From NCBI GenBank assembly GCA_002501135.1, contig DLRQ01000064.1:1-10554 (forward strand): DNA of 10,554 nt, written 5' to 3'. The notes under the pieces are model-generated. The model did no database searches. It had not been told where the DNA came from and saw only the letters and a list, made by a program, of their open reading frames with translations. Numbering within the stretch: the stretch's first letter is position 1; every line of letters begins with the position of its first letter. A program made the translations under genes and the position numbers. The stretch comes from Candidatus Neomicrothrix sp. UBA7884. Its GTDB lineage: Bacteria > Actinomycetota > Acidimicrobiia > Acidimicrobiales > MedAcidi-G1. This document shows positions 1 to 5,490 of the stretch, one piece after another.

Positions 1-1
1 G

Positions 2-184
2 GTGCTCTTCACCCCCAAGACCCGTGTCGAGGTCGTGGTGGGTGACGACGACGTGACCGGGGTGGTCGAGAGCATCGTCTCAGCCGCCCGCACCGAGAAG
101 ATCGGTGACGGCAAGGTCTGGGTGACCGATGTCGGGAACCTCGTCCGAATCCGCACCGGGGAACGAGACAACGACGCCGTCTGA
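2..184 (+). CDS. glnB: Nitrogen regulatory protein P-II, C-terminal part (truncated by window edge)
   Basis: C-terminal 60 residues of a P-II signal protein, the trimeric sensor of 2-oxoglutarate and ATP/ADP that controls ammonium transport and glutamine synthetase regulation. Visible are the family C-terminal signature KIGDGKVWV and the end RIRTGERDNDAV. Aligned by eye to the 112-residue E. coli GlnB, the first visible residue matches position 53, so the T-loop with its modifiable Tyr51 lies just outside the window. On that numbering the nucleotide-binding Lys90 and Arg101/Arg103 are present. The GTG at position 2 is therefore an internal valine, not a start. It could equally be GlnK; the distinguishing partner (amtB, glnA or glnD) is outside the window. 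The stop is TGA, followed by 95 bases before the next gene. Confidence 0.93.
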   Translation: MLFTPKTRVEVVVGDDDVTGVVESIVSAARTEKIGDGKVWVTDVGNLVRIRTGERDNDAV

Positions 185-239
185 GGACGCCGCCTGTCAG
201 GAAACACGTCAATCCCGCGACGCAGTCACCAATGGCGGG

Positions 240-245
240 TACGGT
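240..245 (+). promoter_or_regulatory. Possible -10 element for the ArsC-like selenoprotein gene
   Basis: TACGGT fits the actinobacterial TANNNT -10 pattern. GCGACG lies 17 bases upstream and shares only the GAC core with TTGACA. The start codon is 34 bases downstream of the hexamer. The 95-base gap behind glnB contains no obvious terminator, so read-through from glnB is also possible. Weak call. Confidence 0.2.
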
Positions 246-268
246 CTGAGAGGGACCGACCACCAGAT

Positions 269-273
269 AGGAG
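269..273 (+). promoter_or_regulatory. Shine-Dalgarno site that fixes the start of the ArsC-like gene at 280
   Basis: AGGAG six bases before ATG 280. It matters because it supports initiation upstream of the in-frame TGA at 313. The only start that avoids the TGA is TTG 334, which lies inside a conserved helix and has no comparable ribosome binding site. Confidence 0.7.
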
Positions 274-279
274 AACTCG

Positions 280-660
280 ATGGCAGGCGTGACCGTCTTC
301 CACAACCCGCATTGAAACTCGTCCACGAAGGCCTTGGCGGTCGCCGAGGAGTTGGGTGTTGACGTGGACATAGTCCTCTACATGAAGCAGCCTCCCGACG
401 AGTCGCTCCTGCGCCGCGTCGCCGCTGGCCTGGACGGCCCCGTCGAGGACCTGGTTCGCAAGGACTCGCAGTTCAAGAAGTTGGAGTTGGTAGCCGACGA
501 CTACGTCAACGACGCCGATGCTGTCGTTGAACTGCTGGCAAGGCGCAAGGCGCTGATGCAGCGACCGGTCCTGGTCCGGGGAGACCTGGACTCAGATGGC
601 CCACTTGAGGCCTGTGTAGGAAGGCCTAGAGAGAAGCTCTACGAGTTCCTGGGAGCCTGA
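280..660 (+). CDS. arsC: ArsC-family arsenate reductase-like selenoprotein (in-frame TGA = Sec12)
   Basis: Read from ATG 280 through the TGA at 313-315, this gives a 126-residue protein of the ArsC (glutaredoxin/thioredoxin-coupled arsenate reductase, YfgD/Spx) fold. The N-terminus MAGVTVFHNPH-U-NSSTKAL matches the family active-site loop HNPxC-x2-S, with the TGA exactly at catalytic Cys12 of plasmid R773 ArsC. The three anion-binding arginines of the family are also present: Arg60 (LVRKD), Arg95 (MQRPV, R94 in R773) and Arg115 (VGRPR, R107 in R773). YMKQPP matches the conserved Y-x3-PP turn. Length is normal for the chromosomal short form. The same gene ends in TGA, as do its neighbours, so TGA is not globally reassigned. 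A SECIS-like hairpin follows the codon at 316-353. No ars operon genes adjoin, so the substrate may be arsenate or another thiol-redox partner. The alternatives are a Cys-to-stop mutation or a sequencing error (TGC or TGT to TGA). Confidence 0.85.
316..353 (+). promoter_or_regulatory. Candidate bacterial SECIS hairpin directly after the Sec codon
   Basis: The inner stem CTTGGC (333-338) pairs over six bases, including one G-U, with GCCGAG (343-348) and closes a four-base loop GGTC (339-342). An outer stem AACTC (316-320) pairs perfectly with GAGTT (349-353) and abuts the inner stem on the 3' side, leaving a 12-base bulge on the 5' side. The loop starts 23 bases after the TGA. It begins with G, and GGU is also the loop core of the E. 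coli fdhF SECIS. As I recall the published bacterial SECIS model, it asks for a short loop with G in the first two positions, about 16-37 bases from the UGA. The hairpin would be bound by SelB to deliver Sec-tRNA. Confidence 0.72.
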
Positions 661-723
661 ACCGGCCGGGCCTCCGTTGTTGCGGCGGGCACTGCTTCGA
701 ACTCTGCGGTGGTGTCCGGTTTG

Positions 724-1545
724 CTACGGAAACTCCGGCGGTCGCCTCTCGTTGAGGGCTGCGACACCCTCGGCGAACTCGGACCCCGCCATGTGAATGT
801 CGAGGAGGCGCCGGGCCTCGTTCACTGAACCGGCGGCATCGCCGTGAAGATCCGTGTACACCTGTCGACGGGTTGCCGCCAGGCTGGTGCGGGCAACCGG
901 CCCGAGAAACTCGTCGATCCAGCCGTACACGTGGGCGAGCAGGTCATCGGCCGGAGCCAACCCGTTCACCAGCCCCATCTCGAGGGCCTCCTCGGCCATG
1001 ACCACCCGGCTGGTGAGAAGCAAGTCGTTGGCCCGTCCAAGTCCGATGAGCCGTGGCAGCAGCCATGACAGGCCGAACTCCGCCGGCAGGCCCAACTTGC
1101 CGTGGACAGCGGTCAACTTCGAGCCGACAGCGGCGAACCGCAGGTCGGCGAAACAGGCAAGGGCCAGTCCCACGCCGGCGGTAGCCCCGTTGATGGCAGC
1201 CACCACTGGCTTTGTCAGGCCGAAGTGGTAGGCGAAGTCGGCGTCGAATGCAGGGCTCACACCAAATCCGGGGGTGGGGATGTCGTCGTCGGTGCCGGCA
1301 ACATACCCGCCCCCGGCCACGTGGCCCTCAAGGGCCTGGGAGTCGGCACCGACACAGAACGCACCACCAGCGGGATCACCGGTGACGACGATGACCTTGA
1401 CGTCCGGGTCGTTCTCAGCCTGTTGGAGGACCCAGCGGTACTCCGTGTGCATCCGACCCGTCCACGCATTGTGGCGGGCCGGTCTTGAGAGGGTGATCAC
1501 CGCTGTGGAGCCGACATGGTCATAGAGCACGGTTTTGAGGTCCAT
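724..1545 (-). CDS. Enoyl-CoA hydratase/isomerase (crotonase) family protein
   Basis: A 273-residue crotonase-fold enzyme acting on acyl-CoA thioesters, probably hydrating an enoyl-CoA in fatty-acid, sterol or aromatic side-chain breakdown. The first oxyanion-hole loop is AFCVGAD (residues 62-68). The second is NGATAGVGLALACFADLRFA (119-138), with the backbone-NH glycines in place. The segment LPAEFGLSWLLPRLIG (153-168) carries Glu156, the likely catalytic glutamate. The [AE]-x-G-[IVL]-SW-[LI]LPRL form marks an actinobacterial subfamily whose exact substrate I cannot name. Length is slightly above the usual 255-265 residues, with an insertion at about residues 75-100. It is convergent with the ArsC-like gene (63-base gap) and divergent from the alcohol dehydrogenase. 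The start ATG has no Shine-Dalgarno site but has a TACCTT hexamer six bases upstream, suggesting leaderless translation. Confidence 0.88.
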   Translation of the reverse strand: MDLKTVLYDHVGSTAVITLSRPARHNAWTGRMHTEYRWVLQQAENDPDVKVIVVTGDPAGGAFCVGADSQALEGHVAGGGYVAGTDDDIPTPGFGVSPAFDADFAYHFGLTKPVVAAINGATAGVGLALACFADLRFAAVGSKLTAVHGKLGLPAEFGLSWLLPRLIGLGRANDLLLTSRVVMAEEALEMGLVNGLAPADDLLAHVYGWIDEFLGPVARTSLAATRRQVYTDLHGDAAGSVNEARRLLDIHMAGSEFAEGVAALNERRPPEFP

Positions 1546-1551
1546 GAGATG

Positions 1552-1557
1552 AAGGTA
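1552..1557 (-). promoter_or_regulatory. Candidate -10 element for leaderless transcription of the crotonase gene
   Basis: On the minus strand TACCTT (TANNNT pattern) sits six bases before ATG (1543-1545), which would put the transcription start at or next to the start codon. There is no Shine-Dalgarno sequence between them. Leaderless genes are common in actinobacteria. No good -35 hexamer is visible. Confidence 0.35.
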
Positions 1558-1640
1558 GTGGGCGGCGAAACGGTACCGGGCCGCCTTCTCGTGGCATGGG
1601 AGCGTCCGCTACGGTCCGGGCAGATACACCGGACGATCTG

Positions 1641-1654
1641 GGGTCGGCCGACCC
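1641..1654. promoter_or_regulatory. 14-bp perfect palindrome, possible operator in the divergent crotonase/ADH promoter region
   Basis: GGGTCGGCCGACCC is its own reverse complement over 14 bases. It lies 22 bases upstream of the alcohol dehydrogenase start, within the 131-base divergent intergenic region. Position and symmetry suit a dimeric repressor such as TetR-family regulators of lipid genes. Palindromes of this length can occur by chance in GC-rich DNA, so this is a candidate only. Confidence 0.3.
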
Positions 1655-1676
1655 ACCCAGCAGACAGGGGAAGTTA

Positions 1677-2759
1677 ATGTTCGCAGCAATCATGGAGGCG
1701 GTACCGACAGACCAGCTGGTGCTGAGAGACGATGTCACTCTGCGCGACATTGCTCCCGGTGACGTGAGGGTGAAGATCGCCCACAGCGGCGTCTGCCATT
1801 CGGACCTCTCGGCCATGAACGGCACTATTCCCCAGCCTCCACCGTGTGTGCTGGGCCATGAGGGCTCTGGCGTAGTGCAGGATGTCGGAGACGGCGTAAC
1901 GCACGTGGCCCCCGGCGACCATGTGATAATCGCCTTCTCGCCACCGTGCGGAACCTGTGCGTACTGCACGGGGCGCGGCCAGCCGAACCTGTGCCTCAAC
2001 GGCTTCTTCGCCATGAGCGCATCGCCGCAGTTCCGTCGGGGCGATGAGGTCGTCGGGGCGATGACAGGGTGCGGAACCTTCGCCGAGGAGACCATCGTCC
2101 CCGGGATAGCGGTTGTAGGCATCGACAAGGACATCCCGCTCGATGTTGCAGCCCTCGTTGGTTGCGGGGTTACCACGGGTGTAGGTGCGGCGATCAACAC
2201 GGCCAAGGTGACACCAGGCTCGTCGGTGCTGGTTATAGGTGCCGGCGGTGTCGGTGTCGCAGCGATCCAGGGTGCCCGAATCGCCGGTGCCGCCGAGATC
2301 GTCGCCGTGGACCTGCACGAGGGCAAGCTGAACAGGGCAAAGGCCTTTGGCGCCACCCACGGTGTCCTGCCCGATGACCTTCCCGGTGCAATGGCAGAGG
2401 TGACCGGGGGAGAGGGCTTTGACTACACGCTCGAATGCATCGGCATGCCCACCACGATGAGACAGGCGTTTGACCTGACCCGTCGTGGTGGCACCTGCTG
2501 CATCGTCGGTGTCGGTCGGGCCGAGGAGACCTTCGAGTTGTCGGCCTTCGAGATGTTCTTCAGCGAGAAGAACCTGATCGGCTCCATGTACGGCAGTGCC
2601 GACGTCAGGACCGACTTCAGCCGCTTCCTGCGCCTCTACAAGTCTGGCCAGTTGGATCTTGATGGCATGATCTCCCGTCGAATCAAACTGGATGAGGTGA
2701 ACGAGGCCCTCGGTGCTCTGGGTGACGCCGACGTGATCCGCCAGGTGATTGACTTCTAG
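1677..2759 (+). CDS. Zn-dependent alcohol dehydrogenase (MDR superfamily, class III-like)
   Basis: A 360-residue NAD-dependent, zinc-containing medium-chain dehydrogenase oxidising an alcohol to an aldehyde or ketone. Catalytic zinc ligands are Cys40 (GVCHSD), His61-Glu62 (GHEGSG) and Cys163 (LVGCGVTTG). The structural zinc lobe is complete: Cys91, 94, 97 and 106. The Rossmann motif is GAGGVG (188-193), with Asp212 at the end of the second strand favouring NAD over NADP. ATG 1677 is chosen because GGGGAAG lies just upstream and MFAAIMEAV matches the usual family N-terminus; the frame is open further up to 1596, but that would add an unconserved 27-residue leader. It is the first gene of an operon, with a ferredoxin starting 24 bases after its stop. 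The substrate is unknown; mycobacterial relatives beside P450 or lipid genes suggest a hydrophobic alcohol. Confidence 0.92.
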   Translation: MFAAIMEAVPTDQLVLRDDVTLRDIAPGDVRVKIAHSGVCHSDLSAMNGTIPQPPPCVLGHEGSGVVQDVGDGVTHVAPGDHVIIAFSPPCGTCAYCTGRGQPNLCLNGFFAMSASPQFRRGDEVVGAMTGCGTFAEETIVPGIAVVGIDKDIPLDVAALVGCGVTTGVGAAINTAKVTPGSSVLVIGAGGVGVAAIQGARIAGAAEIVAVDLHEGKLNRAKAFGATHGVLPDDLPGAMAEVTGGEGFDYTLECIGMPTTMRQAFDLTRRGGTCCIVGVGRAEETFELSAFEMFFSEKNLIGSMYGSADVRTDFSRFLRLYKSGQLDLDGMISRRIKLDEVNEALGALGDADVIRQVIDF

Positions 2760-2783
2760 GAACCCCTCAGACAGGAGAACACC

Positions 2784-2975
2784 ATGCGCGTCGTCATCGA
2801 CTACGACCTGTGTGAGAGCAACGCCATCTGCATGCAGATTGCACCAGACGTGTTTGAAGTGCGTGACGACGACTTCCTCTACGTTCTCAACGAGACACCG
2901 GGAGAGGACCGCCGGGCGTCGCTGGACGAAGCGGTCCAGCGCTGCCCCAAGCAGGCGATCAGGGTCGAGGACTGA
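2784..2975 (+). CDS. Single-cluster ferredoxin (probably [3Fe-4S], P450-type)
   Basis: A 63-residue acidic electron carrier. Cluster ligands are Cys10, Cys16 and Cys54 (followed by Pro55), arranged C-x5-C...CP. The position where a fourth ligand would sit in a [4Fe-4S] protein is Asn13. This CxxNxxC form belongs to the actinobacterial CXX?XXC...CP ferredoxins that feed cytochromes P450, where the variable residue is known to alter cluster type and potential. Other family marks are IAPDVFEVRDDD and a C-terminal CPKQAI. AGGAGA six bases before the ATG gives a strong ribosome binding site. It lies between an alcohol dehydrogenase and a matching ferredoxin reductase, so its donor is almost certainly the next gene product. 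The acceptor is not in the window. Confidence 0.94.
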   Translation: MRVVIDYDLCESNAICMQIAPDVFEVRDDDFLYVLNETPGEDRRASLDEAVQRCPKQAIRVED

Positions 2976-3021
2976 CCCGGCCACGTAGTCACACCGGCCA
3001 GGGGAACGACCGGTTCACGAA

Positions 3022-4257
3022 ATGCCAGATGAAATGTCTGACGAAATGCCGGTACGAGACTCGGTAACGATCGTTGGGGCGTCACTCGCCGGCCTACGGG
3101 CTGCAGAGACCCTCCGCCGCGACGGTTTTCCGGGCCGCATCACCCTCATAGGTGACGAACCCCATGCGCCATATGACAGGCCACCCCTCTCCAAGCAACT
3201 CCTGGCGGGCGACTGGGAGGTCGACCGGATTTCCCTGAGCCCCACTGAGCGCATGTCGGGCCTCGACCTGGACATGCGCCTCGGTCAGCGGGCCACGGCC
3301 CTGGACGTGTCTGCACATACCATCGACATCGAGGGGGTTGCTGAGGGGTACGACTGCCTCCTGATAGCCACGGGTGCACGCTGTCGGACCCTCCCTGGCA
3401 CCGAGGGCCTCGCTGGCGTCCACACGCTTCGCACCCTCGATGACAGCATCGCCATCCGGGACGCACTCCGGAGCGGACCCCGGAGGGTCGTGGTCGTGGG
3501 CGCGGGTTTCATCGGAGCCGAGGTGGCGGCCACAGCGGTCGGGTACGGCGCTCCGGTGACCATGGTCGAGGCGCTGCCGGTTCCGATGGGCCGGGTGCTC
3601 GGCGACACGGTCGGAGACGTCGTCGCCGGGGTTCACGTCGACAACGGCGTGGATCTGCGCTGCGGTGTGGGCGTCGATGAGGTGTGTGGGGCCGGCCGGG
3701 TTGAGTCGGTTCGTCTGTCCGACGGAACTGTCGTTGAGGCCGACCTCGTCGTGGTCGGAATAGGCGTCATCCCCAACACGGACTGGCTGGACGGCTCAGG
3801 CCTGACCGTCGACGATGGGGTGCTGTGTGATGAGACCTGCCTTGCCGCTCCGGACGTGACCGCTGCCGGCGATGTGGCCCGCTGGCCCAACCCGCGGTAC
3901 GGCGAGGTCATGAGGGTGGAACACTGGGACAACGCCGTCGAGCAGGGTGCTCACGCAGCCCGCCGGCTGACGTTGTCCGACGAGGAGGCCGAGCCGTTTT
4001 CACCCGTGCCCTGGTTCTGGAGCGACCAGTACGACAGGAAGGTGCAGCTGGCTGGTCGGCCGCGCCCCGACGACGAGGTGAGCGTTGTGGACGGCTCATT
4101 CGAGGAGCGACGCTTCGCCGCCATCTACGGCAGGGATGGTCGCCTGACGGCCGTGTTCGGCATGAACCGCCCCCGTCAGGTGATGCAGTACAAGGGGTTG
4201 CTGGAACGTGGCGCATCGTGGAGCGAGGCACTCGAGTTCGCCGAGGATCAGATCTGA
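3022..4257 (+). CDS. NAD(H)-dependent FAD ferredoxin reductase (BphA4/putidaredoxin reductase type)
   Basis: A 411-residue flavoprotein that passes electrons from NADH to the ferredoxin encoded just upstream. The FAD-binding strand is VTIVGASLAG (15-24), a GxSxxG variant of the usual GxGxxG. RPPLSKQLL (53-61) is the family's conserved segment near the flavin. The NAD Rossmann motif is GAGFIG (160-165), with Glu183 ending the second strand, which favours NADH. AAGD (281-284) is the second FAD contact. Length is typical (400-420). Three in-frame ATGs lie at 3022, 3034 and 3046 (MPDEMSDEMP). The best Shine-Dalgarno, GGGGAA at 3001, is about 15 bases before the first, so the exact start is uncertain by a few residues. 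The 46-base gap to the ferredoxin and the 40-base overlap with the next gene indicate one operon. Confidence 0.93.
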   Translation: MPDEMSDEMPVRDSVTIVGASLAGLRAAETLRRDGFPGRITLIGDEPHAPYDRPPLSKQLLAGDWEVDRISLSPTERMSGLDLDMRLGQRATALDVSAHTIDIEGVAEGYDCLLIATGARCRTLPGTEGLAGVHTLRTLDDSIAIRDALRSGPRRVVVVGAGFIGAEVAATAVGYGAPVTMVEALPVPMGRVLGDTVGDVVAGVHVDNGVDLRCGVGVDEVCGAGRVESVRLSDGTVVEADLVVVGIGVIPNTDWLDGSGLTVDDGVLCDETCLAAPDVTAAGDVARWPNPRYGEVMRVEHWDNAVEQGAHAARRLTLSDEEAEPFSPVPWFWSDQYDRKVQLAGRPRPDDEVSVVDGSFEERRFAAIYGRDGRLTAVFGMNRPRQVMQYKGLLERGASWSEALEFAEDQI

Positions 4258-4748
4258 TCCGCTGCACCTTTTTCATGCTGGTGGCTGTGGCTGTGGTCAC
4301 GGCCTGCGGGGCCTCCGAGCCGGCGGGAATCGATGTGGAGGCTGTCGAACAGGCCGTGCCGCTGGCGCTGCTTCCCGGTCATCCGGAACTGGTCGCCGAC
4401 GTTGCCTGCCCGCTGCTCGCCTCAGATGGTCTGGGACCGGTCCCCTGCACTGCGACCATCGCCGGGTTGTCGGTCCCGCTGATCGTCTCGAGGCCCAGTG
4501 CAGACGGTCGGGTGTACGCCGAAACGCCGGTGGAACTGGTCATGGCCGACGAGGTCGCCTCGGACGCCGAGGAACGACTTGACAGCGACCTGGGCGTGGA
4601 CAACGCAGTGACATGCGAGCCGGTTCTGCGTGTCTCGCGTGCGGGGCAGGAGTTCGCCTGTACAGCAACAGAACCCAACGGCCGTACCCACCGCCTGGTC
4701 GCCGTGCTGGTCGACGGTGTGGGATCGTTCCGTCTGGATCCCGGATGA
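4218..4748 (+). CDS. Secreted lipoprotein with two DUF4333-like repeats
   Basis: A 176-residue predicted lipoprotein. The basic N-region (RVRRGSDLIR) is followed by a hydrophobic stretch and the lipobox VTAC, with Cys30 as the lipidated residue. The mature part holds two similar segments, each with a Cys pair and a closing β-rich stretch: DVACP...VPCTA (about 61-80) and VTCEP...FACTATEPNG (about 131-153). This is the pattern of the actinobacterial DUF4333 domain, whose function is not known to me. The GTG start at 4218 lies inside the reductase gene (40-base overlap, different frame), which suggests translational coupling. ATG 4275 is an alternative start but leaves only MLVAVAVVTAC, with no positive residues and no ribosome binding site. 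Any link to the electron-transfer genes is positional only. Confidence 0.75.
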   Translation: MERGTRVRRGSDLIRCTFFMLVAVAVVTACGASEPAGIDVEAVEQAVPLALLPGHPELVADVACPLLASDGLGPVPCTATIAGLSVPLIVSRPSADGRVYAETPVELVMADEVASDAEERLDSDLGVDNAVTCEPVLRVSRAGQEFACTATEPNGRTHRLVAVLVDGVGSFRLDPG

Positions 4749-4784
4749 GTCGGCGCAGGCGGGTCTTCGCCAGCTAGACAGGAC

Positions 4785-4799
4785 GTGGTTGGCAACCAC
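4785..4799. promoter_or_regulatory. Perfect inverted repeat upstream of the AhpD-like/thioredoxin genes
   Basis: GTGGTTGGCAACCAC: six-base arms (GTGGTT/AACCAC) around GGC, extending to seven bases around a single central base. It lies 79 bases before the AhpD-like start, in the 130-base gap after the lipoprotein gene. No T-run follows, so it is not a classical intrinsic terminator. A dimeric repressor site for the redox gene pair is the simpler reading. Otherwise I see nothing in this gap beyond the next ribosome binding site. Confidence 0.35.
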
Positions 4800-4867
4800 A
4801 AGGGAATGATTTCGGCACCCATCGGGTTCTCCTGTGCACAACCCATCCACACGCGTACACACAGACC

Positions 4868-4873
4868 GGAGAA
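4868..4873 (+). promoter_or_regulatory. Ribosome binding site fixing the AhpD-like start at 4879
   Basis: GGAGAA five bases before ATG 4879. It decides against the in-frame ATG at 4834 and against any start in the downstream frame, and so shows that the coding region begins in a different frame from the one carrying the active site. Confidence 0.6.
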
Positions 4874-4878
4874 ACACG

Positions 4879-5455
4879 ATGCCCATCTACACGAGCCCGC
4901 TTCCTTCCCGAACGGCCGAGGACGCTGAACCGGATGCCGGTGAGCGCCTGGCGAAGGTCAAGGCAGCCACGGGGCGTGTCCCCAACATGTACGGGAACCT
5001 CGCCAACTCACCGGACCCTGGGCACCTATCTGAACGGCATGGCAGCCCTGCGGCACGGCTCGGGTTTCTCGGCTGTGGAGCTGGACGTCATATTCCTGAC
5101 CGCCAGCCGCCACTTCGAGTGCCACTACTGCATGGCCGCCCATAGCTTCCTCGCCGACCGTGTGTCCAAGGCCCCGACTGACGTCGTCGATGCCATCAGG
5201 GGTGATGAGCCGGTTCCCGATGGGCACCTCGCTGCCCTGGCGGACTTCACAAAGACGATGATCACCTCCCAGGGCCACCCCTCCGAGGATGACGTGGCTG
5301 CCTTCACGGCTGCCGGCTACACCGACAGGCAGGTTCTCGACTTGATACTGGCGATTGCCATGAAGACCATCAGCAACTGGTCCAACCACGTGTTCGACAC
5401 CCCCGTCGACGAGATGTTCGCCGGCAGGGTCTGGAGCCCACCGGAATCACCATGA
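4879..5455 (+). pseudogene. AhpD-like (carboxymuconolactone decarboxylase family) protein, broken by a frameshift near 5017
   Basis: An alkylhydroperoxidase AhpD-fold protein, normally a helical thiol reductase of peroxides or disulfides. From ATG 4879 the frame encodes 46 residues ending GRVPNMYGNLANSPD, the family's N-terminal region. The match then continues one frame over from 5018: LGTYLNGMAALRHG, the active-site segment FECHYCMAAH (CxxC-x3-H), and about 145 residues to TGA 5455. Joined, the product is about 191 residues, normal for the family. The original frame runs unrelated sequence to a stop at 5143-5145. Around GACCCTGGG either one base is extra or, more likely from the alignment length (SPDxLGTYL), two are missing. 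Everything downstream is intact, so this is a very recent mutation or a sequencing error. It is followed 35 bases later by a thioredoxin. Confidence 0.82.
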
Positions 5456-5490
5456 CAGGCGCCTGAGGGTGTCGGGGAGAAGGAGCGTCA

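Noticed and set aside
334..660. A 108-residue protein starting at TTG 334
   Set aside because: It begins in the middle of a conserved helix, has no ribosome binding site, and lacks the HNP-Cys active site. The conserved residues continue upstream in the same frame through the TGA to ATG 280.
280..660. Reassigned genetic code (TGA as a sense codon throughout)
   Set aside because: TGA terminates this same gene and others here at family-appropriate lengths (glnB, ferredoxin, reductase, thioredoxin), so it is a normal stop outside position 313.
660..721. Terminator between the ArsC-like gene and the crotonase (AACCGG ... CCGGTT)
   Set aside because: The arms are only six bases with a loop of about 50 bases and no T-run. 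It is not credible as a terminator, and nothing else is visible in this gap.
1674..2984. 436-residue open frame on the minus strand opposite the alcohol dehydrogenase
   Set aside because: It is antisense to a clear Zn-ADH and ferredoxin. Its composition (His/Val/Asp-rich, no recognisable motif) is typical of a GC-rich shadow frame.
5010..5022. Programmed +1 frameshift in the AhpD-like gene
   Set aside because: No stop codon or rare codon sits at the shift point, and the zero frame continues about 40 codons. The alignment fits a two-base loss better than a skipped base. A plain indel is simpler.
5121..5145. AhpD-like protein as a second selenoprotein
   Set aside because: Its active site reads CHYC with ordinary Cys codons. 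The interruption upstream is a frame change, not a TGA at a catalytic position.
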